This document shows positions 31,748 through 43,361 of a stretch of DNA of 64,000 nucleotides, one piece after another. The stretch comes from Balaenoptera acutorostrata. Taxonomy: Eukaryota; Chordata; Mammalia; Artiodactyla; Balaenopteridae. Position 1 is the first letter of the stretch; every line of letters starts with the position of its first letter. The position numbers and the translations under genes are program-made. Under the pieces are notes generated by a model. The model was not told the origin of the DNA. It saw only the letters and a program-made list of their open reading frames with translations, and made no database searches. The stretch lies in the NCBI RefSeq assembly GCF_949987535.1, contig NC_080067.1, positions 61,190,405 through 61,254,404 of the forward strand. The letters run 5' to 3'.

Positions 31748-32940
31748 TTCTTCTAAAATAACTGAGGAAATGCCAATGTAAACTAATGTTAAAGTAGATA
31801 TATGTGTATTTCTATCATCCTTGATTACCTACTTTGAGAATATAAGACATGGAACACTACAAAATTTAACTCATAGTTAAAGCTGAACCACGAAGTCCAA
31901 TTTTTTTTCTGTCACTTACCTGCTTCTACAGCAAGGGCAAACACATCAAATTAAAAGATAGTGTCAAAAAACGTTATTTCCAGGACAATACCAAGTCACC
32001 AAGAGCCAAATGTACCTGACTATTCATTTTCTGTAGAAACTGAGAAAGCCAGCAGTAAGGGAGATTTTTTAAAAAAAATAACTGGCATTAAGGTTTTTAT
32101 GGAGGGGAGGGGGGAGAACAGGATTCAAGATTACAGAAAAGGAGCAAATAAGTGTAGTGTCCAAAGGGTTGACACTTTGCAGGGAATAAAAAGTCCTCAA
32201 TTCCTTAAAACTAAGCAAAATGAACCCAAACAGGACTCCATGACTGGAACATGCAGCTGCTAAGAAATGCTCATAACAGGGTGCCTTTTGTGTATGCCAA
32301 AATCCAGAGCCCAAAAGTCACCAGATCAGTACCCATCCCTGATTCTTTTTTCCTCTTTCAGCATCTACGAACTGAGTTACCTAGCAAAAAAAAAAATCAT
32401 TTGTCCCTTTGAAGTACTCAGATTCAAACACTTTTCCTGTCATGTAGTTTAATAACGTTTTAGGAAAAAAAAAATATTTCCCATCTGTTGGTAGTATTTC
32501 TAGCTCTATCTAACTATCTCCAGGCCCCAAAATGATGTTACTGTGTGGAATAAGTCATGTATAAGCCTTTACTCATATGCCATTCGGAAGGCAACTAACA
32601 GAAATCAGTTATCTAAGGATTCTGTGACATAATCCAAATAGGCTCAGAATAAAGTAGAGGGAATTACTTCTAAATAAGGAGAAACAGTCACAAAGTTTTA
32701 TACTTTACCTTCATTTAAAAATTAGGACACAAATTGGAACAACTTTTGAGAATCTATGAGATTTGACCTCACCATATAAAATAAAATACAAATCTACCAT
32801 TGATAAAAGGTTTGGAACGTGAGTTGGTTGTTCAGAACTATTCTCTCCAGTGAATAAGGTTATATATAATGTATTATACTTGTCTCTAAGATAGCTCAGG
32901 AAAATAATCGCCCCCCCCAAAAAAAGGATCACAGAATCAG
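31748..32940. other. No recognisable feature
   Basis: About 1.2 kb of unassigned AT-rich sequence. The 100-codon plus-strand ORF at 31961-32263 shows no motif or signal, and its frame crosses an A-run near 32070. Confidence 0.4.
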
Positions 32941-32944
32941 ATAT

Positions 32945-33100
32945 AATGCTGACTAAAGATGTTGTTCAACTCCTTTATTTTACAGATATCGCAGCTCTGG
33001 TGAAGAGAAAGTTGGGTCACTTGCCCAGTGTCACCGTGGTGCATATAAAATCAAAATTGGTAAAGAGAGCCAGATCTATGACTCATGAAAGCCATATGTT
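32945..33100 (-). repeat. MIR-like fragment
   Basis: CTCCTTTATTTTACAGATATCG, GTCACTTGCCCAGTGTCACC and GAGAGCCAGATCTATGACTC resemble the MIR3/MIR core. Confidence 0.45.
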
Positions 33101-34170
33101 TTCAGATTTCACCATCTCTACACATCAAGTATTTTTTTAATGTATATACATCCCAATGTGGCGTAACTTTATCAGTATGTATCAGAAGCAATATTTAAAA
33201 AACATTTGCATTAGATTGTATTAGTTGGTGTTGTTTCACATAGTAAAGTAGTAAATAGGTTGAGTGAGAAACCAGCTGCACTCCAGAACACCTGTGGTAT
33301 ACTCCCTGCCTCACCTATGGTGAAATCTCAGAATAATTTTTCACCACCCAAGAGTAAAGGGAGTTTTCCCACTATATGTAGTCCTAGATACTCTTTCATC
33401 CTAAATACCACTACATACAATTTGTTCCAAGTTGATTCAAATGGATAACTGTGAGGGAATTTCAGAAATAAATTAAATACAATTATAGCAAATTAAAAAT
33501 TTTGTTAGATTACTCAAATTGGCCTGGCTGCATTGCAAAACTTCTTCCAAAGATACTCCCAGCAGTCAGACTTTTAAATTGCTATACTCACTCTAGATCA
33601 GGCATCTTACTCTGGATTATGCATCTTACTTTTCACTCCCAGACCACTATCCTTCTCTCTCGGGTTTCTCCAGAGCCACAGGATTGACTAATTTGAGCCC
33701 CACTCTACTCCATATTTACTCCCCTCACCTACTCAGGCAAAGCTGGCCCCAAGTTCTACATATTTCTACTTTTTTTCTATGTAAATCTCTCTAGTCCCCA
33801 TTCATAGAACCTCCTCAGAGCTTGATATCCCATTTACTTTGCTCCCTAAATGAACTAATACTGCTTCCATTCCCCCTGCTCTTTTTCCGTTTTCCACACA
33901 GCTCTCCTCAAAGTCTATTTAGCTCTTGCTCTTCACAATTCCTGCTCTCACCTTCCTATTCAGCTGATGCTACCCTGCTTGAAGACTGGTTTACAACCAA
34001 TACATGTAACACTACTACCTGCTATGGACCCAGAGAAGGTAAACTGATCTGCCCAGTACCTCATATCTGAATAATGGCAAGGTCAAGATTTAATACAATA
34101 GAGAAATTCTTCACCAACCAAGCATACACCTTACCCAGAATTTTATCAAACACTGTTTCAAAAATAACTC
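33101..34170. other. Mostly unassigned; pyrimidine-rich L2-like part
   Basis: 33720-33990 is pyrimidine-rich (CCATTCCCCCTGCTCTTTTTCC, CTCTTCACAATTCCTGCTC) in the manner of L2 bodies, but the match is too weak to call. 34010-34090 has a MIR-like GAGAAGGTAAACTGATCTGCCC. No gene was found. Confidence 0.4.
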
Positions 34171-34172
34171 AG

Positions 34173-34310
34173 GGGACTTCCCTGACAGTGCAGTGGTTAA
34201 GACTCGCACTTCCAATGCAGGGGACATGGGTTCCATCCCTGTCGGAGAACTAAGATCCTACATGATGCGTGGTGTGGCCACAAAAAAAAAAAAAACAAAA
34301 CAAAACAGAG
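34173..34310 (+). mobile_element. Short CHR-related SINE
   Basis: GGGGACTTCCCTGACAGTGC, AGTGGTTAAGACTCGCACTT, GGGTTCCATCCCTGTCGG and GTGTGGCCACAAAAAAAAAA: head, box B and A-rich tail without the CHR repeat body. No clean TSD is visible. Confidence 0.88.
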
Positions 34311-34449
34311 GGCCATAGAAGAATGAAGAGAACAATGTAAAAAAAAATTTTTTTAATTTAACACTAATGCATAATACAAATAAGAACAGAAAAATAAATG
34401 GAAGTAGTAATGAAGCTATTGCACAAAAACACTTGTTAAATTCTTAAGC

Positions 34450-35656
34450 TTTCCCAAAGACGATATACAAATGACCAATAAGCACATGAAAAGATGCTCA
34501 ACATCATTAGGTATTAGGCAATTCCAAGTCAAAACCACAGTGAGATACCACCACATGCCCATTAGGATAGCTATTACCAAATAAACAGAAAACAAATCTG
34601 TGCATCAAAGCACACAATCAACAGTTAAAAGGTAACCTAGAGAAAAAAATAATAATAAAATAGAGAAATTGTTCCTCAAAAAAAAAAAAAAAAGGCAACC
34701 TAGGGAACAGAAGAAAACATCTGCAAGTTATATATCTGTTAAGAGATTAATATCTATACTATATAAAAACTCCTACAGTTCAACAGTAAAAAAAAAAAAC
34801 AAACAAAAAAACTGATTTTAAAATAAGCAAAGGATTTGAATAGACATTACTCCAAACAAGATGTACAAAAGACCAAAGCATATGAAAAGATGTTCAACGT
34901 CATTGATCACTAGGGAACTGCAAATCAAAACAATGATATCATCTCACATCCATTAGTATGGTTATTATTAAAAAAAACCCACCCACAGAAAACATGTGTT
35001 GGCAAGGAGATGGAAAAATTGGAACCTTTGTGCACTGTTGGACAGTATGTAAAATGGTGCAGCTTCTATGGAAAACAGTATGGCAGTTCCTCAAAAAATT
35101 AAAATTGAATTACTATATGACCCTGCACTTCCACTTCTGGGTATATACCCAAAAAACCTGAAAGCAGGGTCTGGAAGAGATAGCTGCACATTCATGTTCC
35201 TAACAGCATAATTCACAATAGCCAAAAGGTGGAAGCAACCCAAGTGTCCATCGATGGATGAATGGATAAACAAACTGTGGTCTATACATACAATGGAGTA
35301 ACAGTCAACCTTAGAAAGGAAGGAAATTCTGATACATACTATTAAACACATTAACCTTGAGGAACATTATGCTAAATGAAAGAAGCCAGTCTCAAAAAGA
35401 CAAATACCATACGATGCCATTTATGAGGTATCTAGAGTAGTCAAGTTCATAAAAACAACAAGTGGATGCGAGGGACTGGAGGAGGAGGGGGATTAGTGAG
35501 TTGTTCAATGGGTACAGACTTTAAGTTTCACAGGATGAAAAGAGTTCTGGAGACTGCACAACCACATGAATGTACTTACCATGACCGAAAAGTATATATA
35601 AGATGGTTAAGACAGTAAATTTTTTGTTGTGCCTGGCCACAATTAAAAATAATGTT
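34450..35656 (+). mobile_element. L1M ORF2 end and 3'UTR (two overlapping fragments)
   Basis: 34450-34600 (CCAATAAGCACATGAAAAGA, GTGAGATACCACCACATGCC) is one ORF2 fragment. 34720-35640 starts the same region again (GAAAACATCTGCAAGTTATA, ACAAAAGACCAAAGCATATG, GCAAATCAAAACAATGATAT) and runs through GTATATACCCAAAAAACCTG and TGGAGTAACAGTCAACCTTA to the 3'UTR. The ORF2 region is therefore represented twice in tandem, with A-runs at 34677-34693 and 34789-34799 at the junction. There are stops throughout. Confidence 0.8.
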
Positions 35657-35674
35657 AAAAGTTAAAAAAGACAG

Positions 35675-35982
35675 GGCTTCCCTGGTGGCGCAGTGGTTGA
35701 GAGTCTGCCTGCCAATGCAGGGGACACATTGACACAGAGTTCAAGCCCTGGTCTGGGAAGATCCCACATGCCGCAGAGCAACTAGGCCAGTGAGCAACAA
35801 TTACTGAGCCTGCACGTCTGGAGCCTGTGCTCCTCAACAAGAGAGGCCGCGATAGTGAGAGGCCTGCGCACCGCAATGAAGAGTGGCCCCCACTTGCCGC
35901 AACTAGAGAAAGCCCTCACACAGAAACGAAGACCCAACACAGACAAAAATAAATAAATAAATAAATAAAAATTTTTTTTTTA
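35675..35982 (+). mobile_element. CHR-type SINE, long form, between two L1M fragments
   Basis: GGCTTCCCTGGTGGCGCAGT head, box B altered by a local insertion (GACACATTGACACAGAGTTC), full CHR body and an (AAAT)n tail. The TSD AAAAGTTAAAAAAGACAG is perfect over 18 bp (35657-35674 and 35983-36000). The insertion in the promoter box would be expected to weaken pol III transcription. Confidence 0.95.
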
Positions 35983-36000
35983 AAAAGTTAAAAAAGACAG

Positions 36001-37010
36001 AAAATAACAAGTGTTGGAAAGGATCTGGATGAATCAGAACACTTGTACGTTGAGAATGTAAAATGGTACAGCCACTGAGGAAACAATACAGAGTTCCTCA
36101 AAATATTAAACATAGAATTACCACTTGATCCAGCAATTCTGGGTATCTACTCAAAAGGAATTGAAATCAGTGACTCAAGATATTTGTATACCAATGTTCA
36201 CAGAATTGTATACAATATTCACAATAACCAACAGAAGAAAGCAACCCAAGTGTTCATCAACAAATGAGTGGATAAACAAATTACGGTATATACATACACA
36301 ACAGAATATTATTCAGCCATAAAAAGAAATAAAATTCTTTTTTACTGATAGTCAAAGGTACAAGCTTCCAGTTAAAAGATAAATTAAGTTCTGGGGATAT
36401 AACATAGAACATGATGACTACAGTCAACAACACTATATTGCATATTTAAAAGCTGCTAAGAGGGTAAATCTTAAAAAGTTCTCATCACAAGGAAAAGAAA
36501 AGTAACATTGTGTGAGAAGACAAATGTTAACTAAACTTACTGTAGTAATCATTTCACAATAGATACATATACCAAATCATTATGTTACATACCTTAAATT
36601 TATACAATGTTCTCTGTCAATTATATTTCAATAAAACTGCGGGAGTTGTTTTTTTTTAAAGAAGTGAAATTCTGATATATGCTGTAACACTTAACATTAT
36701 ACTAAGTGAAATAAGCCAGACACAAAGGAAGAAATATTTTGTGATCGAATTTACATGAGATACCTAGAATAGGCAAATTCTTAGAGACAGAGAGTAGAAT
36801 AAAGGTTACCAGGTGCTGGGAGAAGAGGGGAATGAGGAGGTATTGTTTAATGGGTACAGAGTTTCTGTTTGGGATAATGAAAAAGCTCTAGAAATGGATA
36901 ATGATTATGATTCACAACACTGTGAATGTACTTCATGCCACTGAATTCAACACTTAAGATTGGTTAAAATGGTAAATTTTATATTCAGTGCATTTTACCA
37001 CAGAAAACCC
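36001..37010 (+). mobile_element. L1M ORF2 end and 3'UTR, hosting a nested L1 end
   Basis: GTGTTGGAAAGGATCTGGAT, CCACTTGATCCAGCAATTCT and GAATATTATTCAGCCATAAA (to 36338) resume at 36658 with GAAGTGAAATTCTGATATAT, TAAGTGAAATAAGCCAGACA, GGTTACCAGGTGCTGGGAG and TTTTACCACAGAAAACCC. The interruption at 36339-36657 is another L1 3' end. Confidence 0.85.
36339..36657 (+). mobile_element. L1MA-type 3'UTR nested in L1M
   Basis: CTGGGGATATAACATAGAAC, ATGACTACAGTCAACAACAC, AGCTGCTAAGAGGGTAAATC, GTTCTCATCACAAGG and CAATTATATTTCAATAAAACTG are the L1MA 3'UTR in order, with an A-tail. The TSD is AAAGAAATAAAATTCT (36323-36338) and AAAGAAGTGAAATTCT (36658-36673), 14 of 16. It proves that the host L1M was already in place. 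Confidence 0.9.
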
Positions 37011-37239
37011 AGGTTTCTAGTAGCAAATGAAAAAGAATAAAAAGAACTTAAAACTGCTAAAAAATTCACAACTGTAATTTAAATTTTAAAAAAAGACTGT
37101 ATATCAGTCCCTGTTACTGACACCACAAAGATATTTCTATCCTAAGTCCTCATGAAAAGGACATTGGTATATAGTGAAGAGCGTCTTCAATAATAAAACA
37201 TTCTAGAGTAACAGGCCCTTAATATACATGAACAGTGTA

Positions 37240-37480
37240 TCTCAAGACCTTCATAGAATTTGTGAATATAGCCACAGGCCTACAGTTCCCAAACAGGCCA
37301 CTGAGGCACCCTAGAGTGCCAGAATGAATTCACAGGGGCAATATAAAAGTTTTTAAATTTGAGGAGAAAACAGTAACACCCAGCATCTATCAGAAGCCAC
37401 AACTATCCAGTAAGATTTAAATTGAGTTTTTAAAAGAATTTAGGGGTTTTTTTTTCATTAAAAAAAAGAAAAGCTATAGT
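37240..37480. repeat. Possible old DNA transposon fragment
   Basis: TACAGTTCCCAAACAGGCCA, GCACCCTAGAGTGCCAGAAT and TTCACAGGGGCAATATAAAA look like a hAT-type terminal and subterminal region. I found no partner end, so the assignment is weak. Confidence 0.3.
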
Positions 37481-37569
37481 AATCTGTGTGACAATGGCAA
37501 GCAGTCAAAAAAGGTATAACTGAAGTTGCAGAAGTAAGGTGGGAAAGAAAAAAATCTTAAGTTTTTTTG

Positions 37570-40500
37570 AATTCTATTAAAGTATAAATCTAGAAATCTA
37601 AGAAGCTCATCAGAATCCAAGCAAAATTTAAAAACTACACAATAATAAACAGAAAATTAAACCTATTATAATCAAACTGCTAAAAAATCAGTGCTAAAAA
37701 GAAAAATCATAAAAGCAGCCAGAAAAAAATAACAAATTAAATACATAGGAACAAAGAACTGTAGACTGCCCATCAGAAATCAGAAATAATGCAAGGAAGA
37801 AGATAATGGATGGACTTTTTTTTAGGTACTCAGCTACAACAGTGACAACACATAATTCTATATCCAGTGAAAATGCCCTTCAAAAATGAAGGATAAATAA
37901 AGACTTTATTAGACAGACGAAAGTTAACAGAATTCCTCACCAGCAGTCCTGACTGATAGAAACATTCGAGAAAGCTCTTAAGCAGAAAGAAAACAACACA
38001 GATAAAAACTGTGATCCACTCAAAAGAATGAAGAGTGACAGAACTGGTAAACATGCATGTTAATATAAAAAAGCTTCATTTTTTAAATTCCTCTAAAAGG
38101 TAATTAACTGTTTAAAGCAAAAATAATATATCCTCAAGTTTATAACACCTACAGGAAGAAAATATAGAGCAAAAATAGTACAAAAAAGGGAGAGAAACAG
38201 ACTATCATAAGTAACATTATATGTAAAGTGCTACAATTTTACTTGAACATAGTCTGTGAAAGTATGCAAAAAGTAAACTGTAGGTAACAACTAAAAAAAA
38301 AAGTAAACAAAGATGTAGCTAAAAGCCAACATGGAAATAAAACGGAATGCTAAAAATGACTAAATCAACACGGCAGCAAATTTTAAAAAAGAAGCAACGT
38401 ATACCAAGGTAGTATACTTAAACTCAACCACATTAATAATTACATTAAATGTAAATGATCTAAATCCAATTCAAAAACAAATTGTCAGCCCAAATATTTT
38501 TTTTGAAGACCCAACTATACGCTGTTTAAAAGAAACCCACTTTATAAAAATATAGACAGATCAAAAGTAAAAGAATGGAAAATACACCATGCAAAAATTA
38601 ACCACAAGGAAACTGTGGTGGTTACATTAAAATCAAACATCGTACTTTCATGACAAGGACTAAGACAAACATTTCATAATGAGAAAATGGTTAACCCATC
38701 AAAAAAGACATAAAAAACTTAAATGTATACACCTAGCAACATAAATATAAATATTTATAAATATATATATTTGTATATACATATATATGCAAACTGATAG
38801 AACTTAAAGGAGAAATAGGTCACATTTAGAGTTGGAGGTTAACACTCCTCTCTGCAAATGTTTTATTTTTAAACATAAAAATCATAAGAATATAGAATAT
38901 CTGAACACCTTCACCAACCTAACTCAAACTGACATTTATAGGAAACACCCCCTGACAAAAATAGAACACATTAAGTGCAAATAGAACATCACCAAGGTAG
39001 TCCACATGCAGAGTTATAAAACAGATATAAATCTAAAATATTTAAATCACAGTTTTTCTGATCACAAAATAGATGCATGTACAAAGTTCTCAAATATTTG
39101 AAAACAGAACACACACCTTACAAAGGGTCAAAAAAGAAATCACAAGGAAAATTAGAAGTTATTTTGAATTAAATGAAAATGAAAGGAGCTTATAATTTGT
39201 GGGATGCAGCTAAAACAAGACTTAAAGGGAAATTTGTAGCTCTAAATCGCTCTGTATTACTGGATACAAAAGAACTGAGCTTAGATGTCACTTACATAAG
39301 CTTAAGAAGCTAGAAAAAGAGCAAGTTAAATTTAGTAAATGGGAAAAAAAAGAAAGTCAAAATCAATGCAATAGGAAATAGACACACAATAGAGAAAAAG
39401 CAGTGAAAACGAAAGTTTATTTTTGAATAAATCAATGAAACTTATAGCCCTCTCTGACCTCATCAAGAAAGACATATTGCTAGTTATGAGAAGTAAAAAG
39501 GGTAATATAACCACAGATTCCACACTCATTAAGATAATAAAAATATTAAGATAATAAATTCTGCAATTAGAAGAAAAAAATTATTTTGAAAAACACTAAT
39601 TACCAAAACTGGAGAAGAGATAGAAAATTTACACTGCCCCATGTCTATAAAAGAAATTTGATATGTTATTTTAAACCCTTCCCACAAAGAAAACAAGGCC
39701 CAGATGACTTTTCTGGTGAACTGTATCAAACATTTAGAGAAAATACCAAACCTACACAAACTCTTTGAAAAAAAAAGAGAAGGCAAACATTTCTCAACTT
39801 ATTTTCTGGAATTAGCTTTACACCAATACCAGAACCAGACAAAGAGAGTAGCAAAGAAACAAAAACTGTAGGTCAATGTCCCTTGTGAACATAGATGAAA
39901 ACATTCTTAACAAAATATCAAGAAATCAAATCAACAATATAAAAAAAGGATAGTACATCATGACTCTGGATTCAAGCAAGGATATCTTAACATTTGTAAG
40001 TGTTAAATAATAAAGGAGAAAACACATATGAGCATCTCAGTAGATGCAGCAAAAACCTCTGACAAAATTCAACACCCATTCACAACAAATATTCTCGGCA
40101 AACTATGAATAGGAGAAAACATCCTCAAAATGATAAAGAGTATCTATGAAAGCCTGTAGCTAACATCATACCCAATGATGAAAGACAGAATGGTTTGATG
40201 TTAAAATTAGGAACAAGGCAAGAAATGTCCTGTTATCACCAACTGTAACACTGTATGTACTGGAGGCCCTAGCCAGTTGAAATAAAGTAAGAAATGAAAG
40301 GCATACAAATCAGAAAGAATGAATTATCTTTATTCACAGACAGTTATGATCAGGTACATAGAAAATCACAAGAAATCAACCCTCCCAAAAGGTGGTTTTT
40401 GACAAAGGATAGTCTTTTTCAACAAATGGTACTGAAAACACTGGGTATTCACATGGTGGGGGTGGAAAAAAAATGAGCTTACCTCATACCATACACAAAA

Positions 40501-41241
40501 ATTAAATCAAAGTGATCTAATGTTTGATCACAGACCTACATGTAAAAGCTAAAAACTCTAAAACTTCTAAAAGATATCATAGGATAAATTTTCTTAGGAC
40601 ACAAAAAGCACAAATCATAAAACAAAAAAATTATAATCTAAACAACCAAAATTTAAAACTTTTGACTCTTAAAAAAAAGAACATGAAAGGAATGAAAAAG
40701 CAAGCCATATACTGGAAAAAGTATTCTATGTAATTCTGACAAAGGACTTATATCCAGAACATATAAAAAAACTTCAATACAGCCCAAATAAATAATGAGC
40801 AAAATATTTAAACAGTTCATAAAAGATATATGAATGTCATCAATGAAATGAAAACTAAAACACAAGGAGATACTACAAAACATCCACTAGAATGGCTAAG
40901 ATTAAAAAGGCTAAAACTTCCAAGGTGAAGAAACTACTGGCAGGAATGTGAACTGGAACGACTACTTTAGATAACAATTTGGCAGTTCTTTATAAAATGA
41001 AACATACACTTACCACTTGACCTAGCAATCCCACTCCTAGGTGGAAAGAAGTGAAAACTTTATGTCCAAAGACCTGTCCACAAATATTCATTCACAGTAG
41101 CTTTACTTTTAATAGTTCAAAACTGGAAACAATATAAACGTTCATCAACAGGTGAATGGATAAAAAATTGTGGTTCATCCATAGAATGGAATGGTACTAA
41201 GAAATAAAAAGGAACTAATTACTGATAGAGACAACTAGCAC
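37570..41241 (+). mobile_element. Long L1M element, ORF2 region (dead)
   Basis: About 3.6 kb tracing an old L1. 38400-38700 belongs to the endonuclease region (AATGTAAATGATCTAAATCC, AGACCCAACTATACGCTGTTT). 39100-39330 contains GGGTCAAAAAAGAAATCACA and GGGATGCAGCTAAAACAAGA. 39600-40300 lies in the reverse transcriptase region (CAGATGACTTTTCTGGTGAA, ATCTCAGTAGATGCAGCAAA). 40400-41240 is the C-terminal part (TACCTCATACCATACACAAA, TGAATGGATAAAAAATTGTG). Frequent stops and indels; no functional ORF. It continues after 41905. Confidence 0.82.
38745..38790. repeat. AT-rich microsatellite inside L1M
   Basis: ATAAATATTTATAAATATATATATTTG and similar units; low complexity, probably expanded within the L1. 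Confidence 0.85.
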
Positions 41242-41251
41242 TATGAATCTT

Positions 41252-41371
41252 TCTTTTCTTTCCTGGTCACGCCGCACGGCATGCGGGATCTTAGTTCCCT
41301 GACCAGGGATGGAACCCGTGCCCCCTGCAGTGGAAGCAGATTCTTAACCACTGGACCGCCAGGGAAGTCCC
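41252..41371 (-). mobile_element. Short CHR-related SINE, antisense, inserted in L1M
   Basis: Read on the minus strand: GGGACTTCCCTGGCGGTCCA, GTGGTTAAGAATCTGCTTCC, CCATCCCTGGTCAGGGAACT and GCCGTGCGGCGTGACCAGG. It lacks the CHR repeat body. A short duplication, TATGAATCTT (41242-41251) and GATGAATCTT (41377-41386), suggests the TSD. Confidence 0.9.
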
Positions 41372-41434
41372 AACATGATGAATCTTAAAACAGGAGAAGG
41401 AAAAAAAAAAAAAAAAAAGCAGGCACAGAAGAAA

Positions 41435-41905
41435 AGTGTATGTACCACTTTCTATTGCTGCTGTAAAAAATTACCCCAAATTTAGTAGCTTAAAACAACA
41501 CAAAAGTATTACCTTACAGTTCTGTAGGTTAGAAATCTGACACAGGTCTCACTGGGCTCAAATTAAGATGTAAGAGTAGGGCCACATTCCTCTATGGAGG
41601 CTTATAGGGGGAGACTTATTTCTTTGACCTTTCCAGCTTCTAGAGGCAGCCCACATTCCTTGGTTCAAGGGCCCCCTTTCTCAATCTTCAAAGCCTACTT
41701 TGCTAAATTGTATCTCTGTGACCATTCTTCAGCAGTCATCTCTCAGACTAGTTTTTAAGGACTCAAGTAATTAGATTATACTCACCTATATAATCCAGGA
41801 TAATCTCCGCTTCTCAAGGCCCTTAATTACATCTGCAAAATCCCTTTTGCTATGTAAAGTAAAAAATACATAGGTTCTGTGGATTAAAGTATGGACATCT
41901 TTCAT
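41435..41905 (-). mobile_element. ERVL-MaLR-like LTR, antisense, inserted in L1M
   Basis: TTTCTATTGCTGCTGTAAAA, TAGTAGCTTAAAACAACACA, TTACAGTTCTGTAGGTTAG, GACACAGGTCTCACTGGGCT, TTCCAGCTTCTAGAGGCAGC and TAATCCAGGATAATCTCCG. This series is the reverse complement of a common mammalian MaLR-type LTR. L1M sequence resumes beyond it, so it is an insertion. Confidence 0.55.
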
Positions 41906-42175
41906 TATGCCTACCAGGAAACAGAATGGAATTCCATTTATATAAAATTTTAAAAGAAGCAAAAGTAATCTGTAGTGTCAGAAAGCAGATCAGGGTGAAG
42001 AGTAGGACTGACTGCAGTTGGGAACAGGGAACTTTCTCTGTAATGAACATGAGCCTTGGCCTGAATTGTGGTGGTTATACAGGTGTACTTATTTGTCAAA
42101 ATTCAGTGAACTATATAAATACTTCAAATGGATACCTTTTATTATATCTAAAGTATGCGTCAACAGTTTATTGTA
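41906..42175 (+). mobile_element. L1M 3'UTR, continuation of the 37.6-kb element
   Basis: GGAATTCCATTTATATAAAAT, AAGCAGATCAGGGTGAAGAG, GAACAGGGAACTTTCTCTGT, GTGGTGGTTATACAGGTGTA and ATTTGTCAAAATTCAGTGAAC are the expected continuation of the L1M 3' region that breaks off at 41241. A 130-codon ORF over it is a 3'UTR artefact. Confidence 0.75.
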
Positions 42176-42804
42176 AAAGTCATAAATACTATCTTTACTC
42201 GGTATTTTGTTCTAGTTGGCTCATAACCTCAATACTCCAACCTATCTTTCTCATATACTTTAAGTTCCCACTATGGCAGTTTTCAGTAAAACGATTTATA
42301 TGGCTAGGGAGTAAATAATATTTACCATTGGAGAACTATAAACACTTTTTATAACATTATTTCTAAAGAAAAACCTGTTGCAAATTCCAGTTCAAGTATA
42401 GGAATTTAGAACAAGTTACAACCCTGGCAGTGGTACATTCCTAAATTCCATATTGTATATTAAGAAATGAAAATCCTGCATGTTGCTGTGGTGTTGCTTC
42501 TAGAAGACAGTTCAGAAGCAGTAACTAAGAGAAGCTAAGAACCCAACAGACCTGGGTGTGGCTGTGACTGGAAAGTCATCTGTGGCACCACTGGACAACC
42601 ATTAAGGTTATATAAACCCAGAAAATTAACCTCACTTCCCTGCAGTAATACTAAACAAATATTCTTCTACACACATACAGTAAGTCAAGAAACAGGAACG
42701 TTCATCCTACAGACCACATTTAAACTACCGAGGCCACTAAGAGGACATCTCTCCTCACCTGCAAAACTAAAGGTACAAAAAAATTTTTTTAATTATTAGC
42801 ATTC
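42176..42804. other. No recognisable feature
   Basis: Unassigned; a MIR-like patch is possible near 42550-42620 but not supported. Confidence 0.4.
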
Positions 42805-42820
42805 AAAAAGCCTCAATGTA

Positions 42821-43361
42821 TAGAGGGGTGGATAGAGCAGGTGGGAGGGAGACGCTAGACAGAGGGGATATGGGTATATATATGTGTATGAATAGCTAAT
42901 TCACTTTGTTATAAAGCAGAAACTAACACACCATTGTAAAGCAATTATACTCCAATAAAGATGTTAAAAATAAATTAATTTAATTAAATATTCATAAAAA
43001 AAGAACAAGTGTACAAGGGAAAAAGGAAAAAACACTTGGAAGTGAATCCACTTAGGGGAAGGCAAAATTTCATGCAAAAAGTAAAAAGGTGTTATTGGCC
43101 CTGTATGGTGACAAATGAAACAAAATATTGTGGAAAAAAACATTTATCCAATAATTACTAAAATTTAGGTTATAATTGCAAGGATGTAATTATGTTTTAG
43201 AGCAAACAAATATAAATCTTGTGTACTTTTCCTATGTATGTTGTAGTTACATGAAAAGTTTGCTTAAAAACATTAAATCTAATGTTGACTTTTTGGAAGT
43301 ATAATGTTTCCAATAAAACTGTCTGATAGCACACACACAAAAAAAAAAGTTGAAAAAAAAG
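42821..43361 (+). mobile_element. L1 3' end with an attached non-L1 segment (3' transduction or chimera)
   Basis: 42821-42970 is the L1 3' terminus: TATGTGTATGAATAGCTAATTC, TTATAAAGCAGAAACTAACA, CATTGTAAAGCAATTATACT and CCAATAAAGATG. An A/T-rich stretch follows (42970-43003), then about 335 bp of non-L1 sequence with its own AATAAA at 43312-43317. A poly(A) run starts near 43339, about 21 bp after that signal. One perfect 16-bp TSD, AAAAAGCCTCAATGTA, encloses the whole unit (42805-42820 and 43362-43377), so both parts were inserted in a single event. The joined part has no ORF of note. It could be genomic flank carried by read-through, or the 3'UTR of a host mRNA joined by template jumping. 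Confidence 0.85.
43312..43317 (+). promoter_or_regulatory. Polyadenylation signal used by the joined segment
   Basis: AATAAA in TTTCCAATAAAACTGTCTG, followed at a normal cleavage distance by the A-run at 43339-43348. It is the evidence that the inserted RNA ended here rather than at the L1 signal about 360 bp upstream. Confidence 0.75.

Noticed and set aside
41926..42318. 130-codon plus ORF, the longest in the window
   Set aside because: Most of it is L1M 3'UTR sequence. The reading frame does not match any L1 protein.
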